From NCBI GenBank assembly GCA_034509425.1, contig JAVTVJ010000344.1, positions 1 through 64,000 of the forward strand: a stretch of 64,000 bases of DNA, read 5' to 3'. Below are positions 11,179-23,739 of this stretch, one piece after another; position 1 is the stretch's first letter, and every line of letters begins with the position of its first letter. The notes beneath the pieces are model-generated. The model was not told the DNA's origin and did not search any database. It saw nothing but the letters and a program-made list of their open reading frames with translations. This stretch comes from Eopsaltria australis (lineage: Eukaryota > Chordata > Aves > Passeriformes > Petroicidae). A program made the position numbers and the translations under genes.

Positions 11179-12822
11179 TGTCCTGGGTTGGTCAGGAGGG
11201 GTCAAAATCTAGGAAGTGACCTATGCTGCAGTAACTGATACAACTTCCTTCCTGAGAGAGAGAGCCAATAACCAGGTAGTTTTAAGGATTGACATGTACG
11301 TAAACCAATTAAAAGTTGATCTGCCTTCAAAGAAAAAAATCATAGCTAAGCAGGGAACCTCCGAGCCTCTGCCTCTTTTTGCCTGCTGTTGCTGAAAGTG
11401 AAGCGGCGCCTCTGCTTCTCTCCCCGGTACGGCTGGGCCTTCTGGGCCTTCTTTGCCCACCCCTTCCCTGGTGGGGGGGAGGATGGGCAAGGGAGGTTTA
11501 GGGCGGCTGTGCCGCTGCAGCCGGGAATGGGGGAGGAACCAGCTGGAATGTTCAGCAGATACAGTTCATCCGACATGTCAGCTACACGAGACAGGGCCAG
11601 GCCCCTGCTCCGAGCCAGGCAAGGACCGGGCCGGCTCCATCCAGCTCGGGCCAGGCCCTGCCCTGTCACCCCGGGCCCAGATGGCCCCAGCAGGCCGAGC
11701 CAGCTCCGCAGAGCCAGGCACAGAGACTCTGAGAGCTTCTGCCATCCAGCTGGGACCTGTTCAAACAGCCCGGCAGGGAGCACAGGATCATCACACTGCC
11801 AGAGACAGAGAGAGATTAACTCTATCCATGCCTGGACTAAACTTGCAGACACCCATCCTTCCTTGCACAGAGAGAGGAACGAGTGGGGACATCCACATAA
11901 ATGCAGCATAGAGACTTTACAGTCAGTGAGGAAAGCAGAACTGATGCCTAGAGGGAGGAGCATGAGAAGTGCTTTGAGAATGAAGCTGAAAATTCTTTTG
12001 GAGAGCCATGGTTGGGGGCTGAGCTAATAAATTCCTGTAAAATATGAAGAAATAGTTCAAAAGGGGGATGTGAGGTGTTTCAGTGAACTGATCTGAAACA
12101 CCTGGGTAAAGACAAGTAGGTGTTGAAATAAATACAATCTGATGAAGTAAATAAAGCCTGATGAGAAACTTGAACCAAGAGAGAGGAGAGGCTGTGACCC
12201 AGAGCCCTGGTCCCGGGGAATGCCAGAGAACTTGTGTTGTCAGGAGAACCTGTGTTGCTCAGCACAGAATAAGGGATTTTCTTTGTTGCTCCAATTGAAC
12301 TGGGCATCCTTAAAAAGGCACCCCATGGACTGTTCATAACCCACCATAGTGGCTGTGGGAAGGCTACTGGTGTGGGAGGGATCCACCACCAACAGATCTT
12401 TCTTCCAGGCGGCGGCTGGTGGTGAGGCTGAAGATCCATAAAAAACTGTATTTTTCTTACAGAGAATCCATGGTATAAGCAAAAGAGACTTCTCTCCCTG
12501 AATGAACTGAAACAAAGACTATTTCAAAGATGGTAAACTGACTGGAAGTCGAAGTGTTATCTTTTGTGTGTTGTCAGGGAGAGAGAAATTGAGAGGTGGG
12601 GGGAGGAGAAGTGGTCTGAGGAGTTTGTTCTGATCCTTCTTGGGTTTTTTTCTCTTTTCCTCTTTGTCTTAGGTGTATTAATAAGCTTTCTTTATACTCT
12701 ATAAAGTTTGAGCCTGCTTTGCCTACTCCTAATCCTCATCTTACAGCAAACATCAGGTAAATTTTGGTTAAGTGTGCTGGCATTAGGCCAGAACCTCAAA
12801 TAGAGGAACTGAAACCACTACA
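11179..12822. mobile_element. Solo LTR-like element with 5-bp target-site duplication
   Basis: The 1,644-bp element starts TGTCCTGGGTTGG and ends GAAACCACTACA, i.e. TGT...ACA. It is flanked on both sides by the identical pentamer GTCCC (11174-11178 and 12823-12827), direct evidence of integration. Its right 110 bases resemble the right end of the LTR at 2383-3185 (shared ctttgcctactcctaatcc and taagtgtgctggcatt), suggesting the same broad family in minus orientation. Long ORFs of about 200 codons on both strands overlap each other and look like chance products of GC-rich LTR sequence. It could be one long LTR or a composite. Confidence 0.75.
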
Positions 12823-12827
12823 GTCCC

Positions 12828-13405
12828 CCAGCTCCAATCTCCACCTACACATTAAGGTGCTCAACAGGGCTGAAAATTAGATGCTCTCTCAATCAATTGG
12901 ATTGGAATTCCTACTGCTTTTTGAATAACCGCAGAATTGATGCAAATTTTCTTTGCCACAATGACTCTGTGAGAGCTCCCCTGGTAAACAGGGAAATACC
13001 CTTATACTGAATGGCCTCTAATCTGTAACTCTTTCTATGAATATCTTTCTCAGTTCACCCAACTCAGATCACTTCTCTGGTTTATGCTGTATTATCAATT
13101 CAGATGGTATTTCTGAAACCTGCATTTTGCCCTTTTTTATATTAACAGAACTCTGCTGAAATCAATGTTAGCTTTGTCCATGAAAACAACATAAAAAATG
13201 TTTTGGTATTCACCTGCCACAAAGCAATAAGTTATATACCATGGCTTTTTACACAGTATCATCTAGTCAAAGAAGTTCTTCCACCATCTACACTGCCACT
13301 ACAATAAAACTATTTTAAAGCCATCAATAACTGTGACTTATTTTACAGTATGAAACCTGTGATACAGCCTAAATAACTTACAGCTTACACAGGCAACAGC
13401 GATAC
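12828..13405. other. Spacer between two solo LTRs
   Basis: AT-rich unique-looking sequence between two independent LTR insertions. No gene seen. Confidence 0.5.
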
Positions 13406-13410
13406 CCAAA

Positions 13411-14162
13411 TGTCCTGGGGTGATGTTGTGAAGCTCCTTTATTCCTTGACCATCTGCTTAGTGCCCAAGCTGTTTGTATCTTTAAGGTGGACCCGGGGGG
13501 TGGGGCTGGAGCCGCGGGGCCCCAGGTGCGGGTGGGTTCATGGGCTCAGCCCAACGGCCCTGGGGCAAAGGCTCTCGGCCGGGCTTGGAGAGGGGCTTGG
13601 AGAGGGAGCGCAGTGGCGATGCTGCGCTGCTCACTCTCCCTCTCTTGGGTTTTATTTGTTCTTGAGGTTTAGAAAAAGGTTTTGTTTGTTTCCCTCTTTT
13701 TTCTCCCCCTGACCTCCCTGCTTTTCTTCCCTTATCTCCGGCCCGAGGGTCCTGCGGGGTGGCCCCGCTGGTCCAAACCCCCAGGAAGACCAGGCCAGTG
13801 AGCGACGGGACACAGAGAGCCACCAGCATTGCCTGCTGTGAGGAAAAGAACTGGCGCCGAAGAAAAGTTAAAAGGTTTTGTTCCATCTGCCCTTCCCCAG
13901 CAGCCTGCTGTGTGGACTCCCCTTCCCCTTCCCGGGGGCTGGAGGGGACCAGTTACTGGTTCCTCACGGGCACCCTTTTTTTTTCCCTTTTGTTTTTCCA
14001 GTTTTGTTTTGTGTTAATAAATAGTTGGGGTTTTTTTCCACTTTCATTACTTTTGTTAATTTTTCTCATTGGTGGAGGAAAGGGGGAGGCCCTTTTCCCT
14101 TGGGAGGAGGCACTCATTCCAGAGCGTTTTCTCCTAAAAATTTTGTCTTTAAAACTGGGACA
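13411..14162 (+). mobile_element. Solo LTR with 5-bp target-site duplication
   Basis: The 752-bp element begins TGTCCTGGGGTGATG and ends AAAACTGGGACA; the outer eight bases are inverted repeats. The pentamer CCAAA flanks it on both sides (13406-13410 and 14163-14167). An AATAAA near 14017 fits a plus-strand polyadenylation signal. No internal retroviral sequence remains, so it arose by LTR-LTR recombination. ORFs inside it are not believed to be genes. Confidence 0.85.
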
Positions 14163-14889
14163 CCAAAGAAGCAGGTGATCCATGAGCAGATGACAAGAAA
14201 CCACCTAACTTTCCCAAGCCCACTAACAGGACCTGCAGAAAGGTAGTACAGTCCACTGCAAGTAATGGGACATTACAAGTATCACTTGCAGTGATGCTGA
14301 CCAGATGATCACATGTTGAGGGCTCAGTGACCCACATCATGTCATGGCTAACCTGAGCAGCCACAGCTCTGTGCTGTGCACAGCCAGTGTGGCCTTCAGT
14401 CTGTGTTGGGCTGTGGAAATCTCTTGGTGGTGGGACAAGCTCAGGCAGCAGTGTTGAAGAAGCCAGCAGGCAGCTGCCAGTTGTACCAGAGCTTATGTCA
14501 CCTGCATGCCCTTGCCTTTATCTGAAAGTGTTAGTTCTAACAACTAGTGTTTTAAATGGTATTTTACAGTCAGAGTGCTTTTGATACTGAGATCATATGT
14601 ACCAGCACTTCCCTTGTAGCAACAGACTACTTTACCCAGCAGACACATACAGCTCCCCATGGGACAAGAGAGGGTGTGCTCAGGGTACTGGCTCATGTCC
14701 CACAATGACAGTCCTGATGACATTGGAAAGGTTACAGTGGTATCTGATGAGGGGTAAAGGGCAAGTGCCACACCCATGTTCAGGGAGGAGGATCCAGGGA
14801 ATTACCAACTCGGCAGTCCGACCTCAGTCCCAGAGGTTAGAGCAAATCCTCTCTGAACCCATACCTAGGCACACGAAGGTGATGGTAGT

Positions 14890-15490
14890 TTGAAACTGTC
14901 AGCACAGGCCTACAATGTCAAGACACGGTCTGCCCAACCTAATTCCCTCTAGAAAGAGGTTTCTAATTGTGTAGATAAGGGGCAAGTGGTAGGGAAGCTT
15001 CCATATGTGGCAGGGAAGGGTAAGAAAGCAATTAGAGATAGAGAACCAGCACAGCACTGGTCAGACGTGTGGACTTGTAGAAACCTAAGTTCAACAAAGA
15101 CAAATGCAAATTCCTTCCCCCTTACAGAAATAACTCCATGCAATAGTATGGGCTGGGCACCAACTGGTTAGGAAGCTTTAGAGCAAGAGCCGTGTGCACT
15201 TGTGTGCAGCTTGAACAGCATGACCTAGTGGTGGTATGACCATCAGAGCCAGCAAGCAGGTCCCAGAGAGCAAGCTGCCTTCTGCTTTCAGCACTTGTGA
15301 GACTGCATGTGGAGTGTTGTGTCCTATTTAGCGTTGCCTAGCACAAGAAAGCCACTGACAGTGAACCAGGTGACCAGCAGACACTGCCAAGGTGATCAGG
15401 GAGATGGAGCACATGCCACTTCCTGGTAAGGATGAGAGAACCAGGTTCTTTTAGCCTTAAGAAAAGAATCAGAAGCTGGGCAGATTCCAA
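14890..15490 (+). mobile_element. CR1 LINE relic, diverged, sense
   Basis: Fragments match the CR1 reverse-transcriptase region by eye: gtagataaggggcaagtgg near 14971, gttcaacaaagacaaatgca near 15090, aataactccatgcaatag near 15129 and cttgtgagactgcatgtggag near 15294. The copy is rich in small deletions. Its left boundary is uncertain and may reach about 14690. Confidence 0.65.
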
Positions 15491-18400
15491 CAGCCACACA
15501 CTGCAATTTCACTGTTAGAAAACACAGTACAATAAGGAAAGAAGTCCTTAACGAAAAGAGTAAAAGTGACAGACTGATACACAAGTCTGTCATACACGTT
15601 AGTTTAGATAACCAACTGATTTGTAAGAAACTTTTCCCTCTTCTGTTGAATTCAGAGTTGCAATGTCAGTTTACCTTTATCCTCTCATTTGCTGTTACTA
15701 CTATTTGTATTCTGTTCCTTCTGGGACTGTAACACCAGAGAATTGGATCTAAAATGAGAGGTGTTACCTATATTTCAAAGTCCTTTTTGTCTTTTCCTCT
15801 CAGATAAATACATTTAATTTTCCTTGCCACCAGATAATTCAGAAACACTGTACTATAAATCATTCTTTCCTCCCTATAGCAAAAACCTTAAAGTTATTAC
15901 CTTTTTATTCAAAACAGAAGTGTTGGACAATATTACAGTGAGACATCAAGAAATAGGCCTTTGTATTTAGTTCTAAATATTCTAAAACATCTAATCATGA
16001 AATTTTCCATTACCGTGAAAATTTCTGCTTTTGATATGACCTGAAAAACATAATTTTTCTACTGTGAACCCACATTACTGAGCAGTCCAGAATACCTTTT
16101 AGGAAATTCCTTAACATTCTTCACTCATACTTTGAAATACATTATCTCAACTAGCTGTTGCTTCCTTAGAACACTGCCTGCATTCAACGAGAAGGAAGTT
16201 GCTGGGTTATAATGACATGCATATTTGCGGCCAAACTAATATCCAGTAGGATTAGACTAGTCCTCAAGCTGTTCTTGCCAGCCTAGTTTATTTGGAAACC
16301 TTCCATATTTCTTGGACTAGCCACGGCCTTTTTCTACAGTTGGAGAGTGAATACCTCGAAAAGAACTAGGGCACAGCAAAGTTTCTGGGAGCCTTCTGTT
16401 TTCTACTAGCTTGCCTTAGTGACAGAGCTTTTAAAGGATATTCTGATGCAGGTACCTGGCACTGCCATAGCACATTCATTGATTTCCTTTTTTTTAATAA
16501 CCTTAAGGAAGGCAAGAACCAACTTTCATTGTTAACAGAGTAACATCCATGTCCCTGTGTGAGAATATTGAAGGTTTCATATATTGAAACTGAATTAGTT
16601 GGAAGTTTTCACTGTAACCAGCAACAAAAAAAGCAGCTTATTTTTCCCATTAAAAGGAAAACATTCCTGAAGAACACGGATTCTGAAACTGCAATCAGAT
16701 ACACTCAACATGCAGAAGTCTACTTAGCACCTGAAACAAATAAAACAGCAAGAAGTTAGTTTGTGATATAGTGTAGACAAGAGACGATAGAAAGTGCAAA
16801 AGCTGCTTTCTGCCAGAAGGCTACATGTAACTTGTGAGAGCAGCTGCCCTGACAAATGGCTTCAGCAGGTGCTACAGGAGTTCTGTTGCACTCTCCAGAA
16901 ACGTGGCCACACCTCTGCCGGGGTTACAGCCCGTGCTCTGAATTCAGCCCGTAAGAACAGAGGTTGTCTGAAGGGCTCTGACACACACCACTGCCAGGTA
17001 CGGTGAGGCGATACATGCACACCATGCATACACACAGCACCAAAACATTAAGACTGTTAAGAGAAAAGTTGATTCTGAGAGCAAAAAAAATGGATAAGGC
17101 AAGAACCAATGACTGGTACGCACAGCCACATAACATGCTTAATTAAGAGCTGATGTCAAACAGAAAATGGTTTTTCTCAATAACACTAATTTCATTCCTT
17201 TTCTTGTTGGAAAAACTGTGCAATATTTCTTATTAATTCTAAAAGCTTGAACAGAGATCTGGAAACCTTATACACCAGAAAATTGCACTGAAATATCTGC
17301 AGAGCATCCATGCTGTAAACAGCTTTATTGAGATCTTCTTGCTTGCACTGGACCACAGGCACAAGAGTGGCTTTCCAGAAAGCACATGTTGAAAATGAAG
17401 ACAAGGACAATGGGGGGTGGGGGAGAAGAAAATGCCAGAGAAGTAATATTGCCTTTAAGGTGGGGGAGGGAGGAAGGGAACACGAAACGCATGCAATTAT
17501 TGTAGCAGAGATGGCTAAACATTAACCCAAATGCAAAAAAGGAGGGGCAGGTGTGACTTCATCATCTAAACCAAACACAACACTTAGATTTTGCAGTTTG
17601 AATAACATGACTCTCTTTGCACAAGCAGAATAAAATCTGTGGATTATTCATGCTGTTTGAAGTTTAAAGACTCCTATCCTTTTACATGCTAAGGCAAAAA
17701 CTTCAAGGGAAGTTTCTGAACCCATTATAGGAGAAATATTTCCATAAAATGGCACTAAAAGTTTACAGTCAACTCTATTAACTTTTACAGGGATTACATG
17801 AAATGAAGCTTAATCAGTTTCCTACTAGCAAGCAATTTTTTCTGAAACTGTAAGTCAAGAGCCAGTAATGTAGGTTCTAGATAGGCAAAAGCTTTTGCCA
17901 TTATGGCTCTAAACAATGTAGAAAATAAACCCAGAGGTTTATAACAGGGTTATAACTTGCTCAGGTTCTCTTCACAGGGGGAGGGGCAAGGAAAGAAAGG
18001 CACACAGGGATGTTTGTTTCTAAAAGTGGTCAAAATAAAGCCTCAAACCCCCAATGCCTCAAGCATGAAAACCCTCAAGATGTCCCACACTCCACTTTCC
18101 TCCATTTCTACCTTACTTAGCAAATTACCTCTAGTTTTCCTTGGAGTCTTCAAGCACGCTTCTCAATTTGGGATGGAGCAGTAAGGCTATACTGACAATC
18201 TGTCACAGCAAATCTCAGTGACCTAACATTGTTCAGAGAAAGAAAAGCTTTGAAAAAAGATACTGACAGATCAATTTAAAAAAATCCCTCTCCTAGCCAC
18301 TGATTTTGCATTCCTGTCAAACACTACCAACACTGGGCAGACTGCTCTTGTCACTGTTTCCCCTACTCCTGGCAGAATATGAATTCCTCTGAATTCACAG
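15491..18400. other. Intergenic downstream of RMI1, no gene recognised
   Basis: AT-rich DNA with a G-rich patch at 17410-17475 and no convincing exons. Human SLC28A3 lies on this side of RMI1, but no exon of it was recognised here. Confidence 0.5.
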
Positions 18401-18409
18401 GGAAACAAC

Positions 18410-18600
18410 CCAACTCAAACTAACCAACCTAAGGAAAAACAAACATACAAAAAATCAAACCAAAACAACAAAAAACAAACAAACAAAAAAAACCAAACAG
18501 CAACAAGAAAACAACCAAAGACACCCCAAAATCACAAAACCAAAATACAAGCAAAGGGGAAAGGAAGGGAAGAAGAAAAAAAGAACAGGAAACTTAATCA
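18410..18600. repeat. A-rich, CAAA-type low-complexity tract
   Basis: The plus strand is dominated by A with scattered C (repeats of caaa, caaaa and aaacaaac) for about 150 bases, followed by a purine-rich gaagaaaaaaagaacagg part. This is simple-sequence DNA, possibly a decayed poly(A) tail. Confidence 0.75.
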
Positions 18601-18899
18601 AATAATGTCTCATACTCTATAAACACAACAAAGTATATATTTTTCTTTCAAAGTGACTAAGCAGAGTCCACCAAAATTTAAACAAAAACTTTAATATATT
18701 ATTGTAGATTATAAAATTTAAAAAAAACAATCAAAAGATTAACATTCAATATACTGTAGAACTTGAGTGTAGCACAAGTATTTGACTACTCTGTAAAAAG
18801 CTTAGTGAAGTGACCATAAGAGTTAATGAATGAGTTTGCCTCTAGTTTCAAAACTACTAGCAATGATTAACATTAACATGACAAAAAATAGAACCCCCA

Positions 18900-19536
18900 T
18901 ATGTTATAATCATTTTCTGCTAATAAAGATTTTAATACACTTGGCTTTCTTTTTAATTATTTGTAAAAACAGAGGGTTTTTTTATCTCCTTATTGTATAG
19001 GATTGGATTTTTTTTCCTCACACCTGAACATTTAGAAGAGAACCTTTTATTTTTCTACAGGTTCTTGCCCAGTGATTATAGATTTGAATCTTCAGATTGG
19101 CATAGTTAGAATGAACTGTATTTAAACAATTATTTGTTATTTAAATTTATTCAACTGATTTTCTCCAAGAAAAAACAGAGTCTCCTTTATCTTTCTTTTA
19201 AAAACCAGGTAAGCACTTGAAAAATTAAAATAACAAGATGGTTTATTCATTGTTATACATTTCCTGACAAATTCTACTACTCAGGATTACCACTCTAAAA
19301 CATGCAGGATTTTGCAGAATGAAAAAATCAAGACAGAAATATTTGAAGTCTTGTTCCAATACTGTCACCATAAGAAACAAAGTGCCCAGTTTTGCTCCAA
19401 TAAGTAATCTCCTTGTCTCACTTTTAGATTACAATTCTTGATAAAAGTTACACCACTTAACTTTAACTTTCAAGAGTCCTTCAAGGAAAATCTGACTTGA
19501 ACATTTCCTAATATATAGTCTGCAAGTTTACACATG
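18900..19536 (-). other. RMI1: Probable RMI1 3' untranslated region
   Basis: The stretch follows the RMI1 stop codon on the minus strand and is AT-rich. Several minus-strand AATAAA signals are possible; one is the complement of 19046-19051. The true cleavage site cannot be decided from sequence alone. Confidence 0.4.
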
Positions 19537-21420
19537 TTATTTATTCAAACGTTTCTTCAATTGTTCTAGATGGTGAGCATCAACATCCTGGAGAATTAAT
19601 ACAGTAGCTTTAGACTGAAATGGATTGAATTCAATAGTCATCAAACAACAGAGATCTATCAGTTGTTTTTGACATTTCTCTAGACCATCTTTAAGTTTTA
19701 GACGTAAAGCTGGATCCTTTTTCAGCTTATTCATTTCAGGCACTGAAAAGCCAATTAAACTTGTTAGAATATCATCAGCAAAATCTACTTCAAGATAAGC
19801 AGAGCCATCAGAAATTTTTGCCTTTATACCCCAGGACCCATTGCTTTTTGTGAGGTTTCCAGTGAGAGTGACAATAAAACATTTAACTTTCAGAATTGTA
19901 ACAGTTTCTGGTTTTTTTGCAAGGAGAAGGGAAATATATGTGAAAGGTGGAGAATCTAAATCTAAATGTGCCTCTACTGCCTTGCAAGGAAAGATCTGTG
20001 AATCATGTTTCTGCTGATCTCCATCTGGATCCATTTTTAAGAAAAACACAGGATTATCATCTAATACACTGCTGTCAGAAGTGTGCTGGTGTTTACATCT
20101 GCTCTCATCTAGGCCTGTGTAATTCTGCCTTTCCTCAGAAGGATTTTCCAAAGAAAAATCTGATGAACTGCAGGTCTGACGTAAGGCCTTGTGCTGCAAA
20201 AAGTTATTCATGCTGTTTCCATCTTCATCAGGTATCATTCTTCTCACATTGTTTTCCTTGCTGATATCTTCCCTGGGCTTATCTCTTTCATTCATATTGT
20301 CTTCTTCACGAGTGCTATTTAAAGATGAATTGCAGGAGCTTCTAGATGTATGTGGAAGTCTGTCAGTACTTAAACCTATGTTTCTGTTCATGTCCACTGG
20401 TGGCACTCCTTCCATCTCTCTTTGCATCTCTTCTTCCAGAAGAAAGTCATCTTCTAAAGGAAAGTCATTCAAAAAGCCATCAGCATATTCTATGGGAGGT
20501 GAAACTTGTTCATCTGAGTGAGGCAAAGGACTTCCACATTTTTGGAGCAAAACATTTCCATTGTGTGCAGTCAGTGAACCTGAGGCTGTATTAAAATTGT
20601 TGCTTCTACTACAGTATCCACTTTCTAAAGATGTTGTGTTGTTTAAAGTAAATTCATTATTTTCATCAAGGCTGGCTAAAAGCTCCTCATCTGAAGGGCC
20701 AAGAGTTTGTTCTAATTCATCCACAGGCCTTGAAGAAATCTGTTCATGTCCAGCTTGTCCAGCAGAATTAGGGTTTTCAGTTTCTCCAATTAATCTAGCA
20801 AGGACCTTTTCCTGACAATAATCCTCAAGAAGAGCGTCAACTTCACCCCCCAAGAGTTTCACATTTTCTGCTTTAAGCAGAAGAACTCCAAGACGATATG
20901 CAATATTGCCCTGTATGGTGATTTTTGTTCCAGGAGGAAGATTACTGCAGAGAACAGGCACCGGTTGATACTCCATGCCCTGAATTTGATGTATGCCATC
21001 TGTTAGCTGTAGCATCAGCATTCGAGTAGGCTTTGCTTCCCAGGGCTTCTGAAATGCCTGAGTACTGGCTGTTACTTCTTCATTCACAGTGCTTTTCCCT
21101 CTTAGCTTCTGCAGCTGAGAATATGCTGGCTGGCTAACATCCACCAGTGAATCAATCTGTATGGAGTAGAAGCCTGATAATTCTCCTTTGGGAGTATCTA
21201 AGATGCAGTTAGGCAAAATGGGATATTCCAAGTCTCTCAGATCGGTAAGAAGCCATTGCTCAAATACCTGCTTATTAATCTGAGCTTGACTTAAATTACT
21301 ACCACTATTTTCTTCCTGTATCCAATTAATACATGCTTCCAGCCATGTCAAAGGAACTTTAACATGCCATGTGGATGAAAGCCAAGTTTCCACTCTTGCT
21401 GCAATGCTAGATGTAGACAT
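19537..21420 (-). CDS. RMI1: RecQ-mediated genome instability protein 1
   Basis: A single uninterrupted exon encodes 627 residues; the human protein is of nearly the same length (about 625). RMI1 is the OB-fold scaffold of the BLM-TOP3A-RMI1-RMI2 complex, which dissolves double Holliday junctions without crossover in the nucleus. The N-terminal third carries the conserved helical and OB1 region that contacts TOP3A, with [20 protein letters not shown] and the following [20 protein letters not shown]. The middle, about residues 220-480, is acidic, Ser/Asn-rich and probably disordered. The C-terminal part, about 485-627, is the OB2 domain that pairs with RMI2 ([20 protein letters not shown]). 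The first ATG matches the family N-terminus ([14 protein letters not shown]). A minus-strand acceptor (TTTTAG, or CCACAG closer in) lies just upstream, so the 5' UTR is spliced. It is head to head with HNRNPK. Confidence 0.97.
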   Translation of the reverse strand: MSTSSIAARVETWLSSTWHVKVPLTWLEACINWIQEENSGSNLSQAQINKQVFEQWLLTDLRDLEYPILPNCILDTPKGELSGFYSIQIDSLVDVSQPAYSQLQKLRGKSTVNEEVTASTQAFQKPWEAKPTRMLMLQLTDGIHQIQGMEYQPVPVLCSNLPPGTKITIQGNIAYRLGVLLLKAENVKLLGGEVDALLEDYCQEKVLARLIGETENPNSAGQAGHEQISSRPVDELEQTLGPSDEELLASLDENNEFTLNNTTSLESGYCSRSNNFNTASGSLTAHNGNVLLQKCGSPLPHSDEQVSPPIEYADGFLNDFPLEDDFLLEEEMQREMEGVPPVDMNRNIGLSTDRLPHTSRSSCNSSLNSTREEDNMNERDKPREDISKENNVRRMIPDEDGNSMNNFLQHKALRQTCSSSDFSLENPSEERQNYTGLDESRCKHQHTSDSSVLDDNPVFFLKMDPDGDQQKHDSQIFPCKAVEAHLDLDSPPFTYISLLLAKKPETVTILKVKCFIVTLTGNLTKSNGSWGIKAKISDGSAYLEVDFADDILTSLIGFSVPEMNKLKKDPALRLKLKDGLEKCQKQLIDLCCLMTIEFNPFQSKATVLILQDVDAHHLEQLKKRLNK

Positions 21421-22149
21421 TTTCTTCTGTGGTAGGAGACTGAATTCCCTAAAATGGAATTCAAAAAGACATATTTAGTCTTCTGACAAAAACTGAAATT
21501 ATTACAAGTTTCTTGCTCATATTCTATAAAAAAATAAATTAAAACCACTTCTACTGACAATAAAATTCACATGCATTTCCAACATTTAACATTTCAACCA
21601 GAATAAAATGTATGTGCAATTATCACCATAAAAGGTATGTGCAAAATACAAGAAAAGTATGAAGACTTATACAAGCAACCATGCTTTTTTTCTGTTGATT
21701 TAACTAGAAACATATAACTGAAATCCTTTTCTTATAGATGGAAAGTGAATGGACAAAAATAACCCAAACCAAAACAGCAGTAGGTTTTTAAATATATTTC
21801 CTCTTTTTTTATGGTTTTCTTTCTGCTAACACTGAGTTTACTTTAGAAAGTGACCTGAGGTGTTATTCTCCCACTTCACTAGCATTGTTACGAAGAGAAG
21901 TAAGAGTATCCACAGAAACAAGCTGTGGTCTACCAATACTTATATCAGAGGGGGTGAATTTCAGTCTGTGACTGAAAGCTTTGAACCCCACAACAGAAAG
22001 CTGGCTTGAAACATTGTTATCTAAAGCCTCAGTGCAGGACTTGGCTGCAATAGCACAAAGTCTTGGCAGCTATCATCTCAAGGACATCCATGGCGAATAA
22101 ACTCTAACTTCTTGTTAGTTTAGGAATTAGCTCTGCACAAAAAGAGTAG

Positions 22150-22335
22150 AACAGAAGTATTTCAGCTGGAAGGGACTTTGAATGATCATCTAGTCCAACC
22201 ACCTAACCAATTCAGGGCTGACTGAAAGTAAAAGTACATTACTAAAGATATTGTCCAGATACATCTTAAACACTAATAGGTGTAGGGCATCAGCCACCTC
22301 TACAGGAAGCCTGTTCCAGTGCTTGATCATGCTCC
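22150..22335 (-). mobile_element. CR1 fragment, antisense, in RMI1 intron
   Basis: Plus-strand text such as cagctggaagggactttgaa and tcatctagtccaaccacc is the reverse complement of a CR1 3' end. It is cut off at about 22335, where another CR1 tail starts. Confidence 0.8.
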
Positions 22336-23505
22336 TAGAATAATTCAGGTGGGAAAAGACTTCACAGATCATTGAGTCCAACCTTTGAATGAACACCACC
22401 ATGCCAAATAAATCATGGCACCAAGTGCCATATCCAAGCACTTCTTGAACAATTCCAGGGATGGAGACTCCATCCTCCTGACTTCTGGGCAGCCTGCTCA
22501 ATGCTTAAACACATTTTCTGTGAAAAACTCCTGATGTCCAACCTGAACCCCACTTGGCACATCTTGAGGTCAGTCTCAGAGACTGACCCCCACGTTGCAA
22601 TAATTTCCTGTCAAGTAGTTGTGGAGAGCAATAGTGTCTCTCGTAAGCCTCCTCTTCTCCAGCCCTGCTCCCTCAGCCACCCCTAATACTACTAACTCTC
22701 TAGGCCTTTCGCTAGCTTTGTTGTCCTTGGTAAAGAAATTATTTCTATTGTCAAATCTAAGCCTCGCTGATGCAGGTTTGAAGCATTCTCATTCCATGTT
22801 GCTGGATGACTGGAAAAGACCAGCACTCCCCTCTCCAGGTGCCCTCCTCAGGAAGCTGTAGAGAGCAATGAGGTCACCCCTCAGCCTCCTTCTCTCCAAA
22901 CCAGACAAACCCAGAGCCCTCAGCCGCCCCTCTCAGGATGTGCCTTCCAGCCCTGCCACCAGCTCTGTTGTCTTCTGTGATCATTCAAGGACCTTCCCGT
23001 CCTTCTCAAACTGTGGGGCCCAGCACAGCACACAGGACTCAGGGTGAGGCTGCCCCACGGCTGAATCCAGCAGGATGATCCCAATCCCAGCTGGTGATGC
23101 TGTGTCTGATGCACCCCGGGATGGGTTTGCCCTCCTGGCTGCCCGGGCACACACTGCTGACTCACCCTGAGCTGCTGCCACCAGCACCCCCAGATCCCTT
23201 TCTGCAGGGCTGCTCTACACACACTCCTCTCCCAGCTTATACTTGTGCCCAGCTTTACTGCATCCCAGGGGCAGAATCTGTATTTGTTCTTGTTAAATTT
23301 CATGCCACCCAGTGCTCCAATGTATCCACATCCCTCTGCAAGACTCTTGTGCCTTGAGCGAGTCCTCAGCACCTCTCAGGTTGGCATCATCAGCACACTT
23401 GCTAATGGTGCATTCAGCTCCTGCATCCAGATCACTAATACAAACATTCAAAAGACACTAGGTTGCCTAACTGTGCGTGGATCATGTTCAATCCCTTAGA
23501 AAGGG
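22336..23505 (-). mobile_element. Second CR1 LINE, antisense, abutting the first
   Basis: It starts afresh with a CR1 tail (tcacagatcattgagtccaa) and runs through the usual reverse-complemented CR1 3' UTR and reverse-transcriptase region to about 23505 (e.g. cagatcactaatacaaacat). The minus strand shows broken CR1 coding remnants. Confidence 0.85.
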
Positions 23506-23739
23506 CGACCGAGGAGCACAATCTTTCTACAGAACACAACGAAGACAAAACCTACCGTAAGAATATTTAAGAAACACCAGGTATGGGTTTTGCCGGAGTT
23601 TTTTTGTTTATTTTCTTTTTCACTATAGCCTTCCGAGCGAACAAAAGAATACCCTGCGTCCAAGCTCTTACCAAAAGACCCACCGCTCGGAAGACACCGC
23701 GTAGTTACTTAACTCCAGTGAAAACATCAGCTTTCAGCA

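Noticed and set aside
11346..12027. Overlapping ORFs of 205 and 212 codons on opposite strands
   Set aside because: They lie wholly inside an LTR-like element with target duplications, overlap each other, and show only GC-driven Pro/Arg/Ser composition.
13410..14204. 100-139-codon ORFs near 13.4-14.2 kb
   Set aside because: Contained in or overlapping a solo LTR; no conserved motif.
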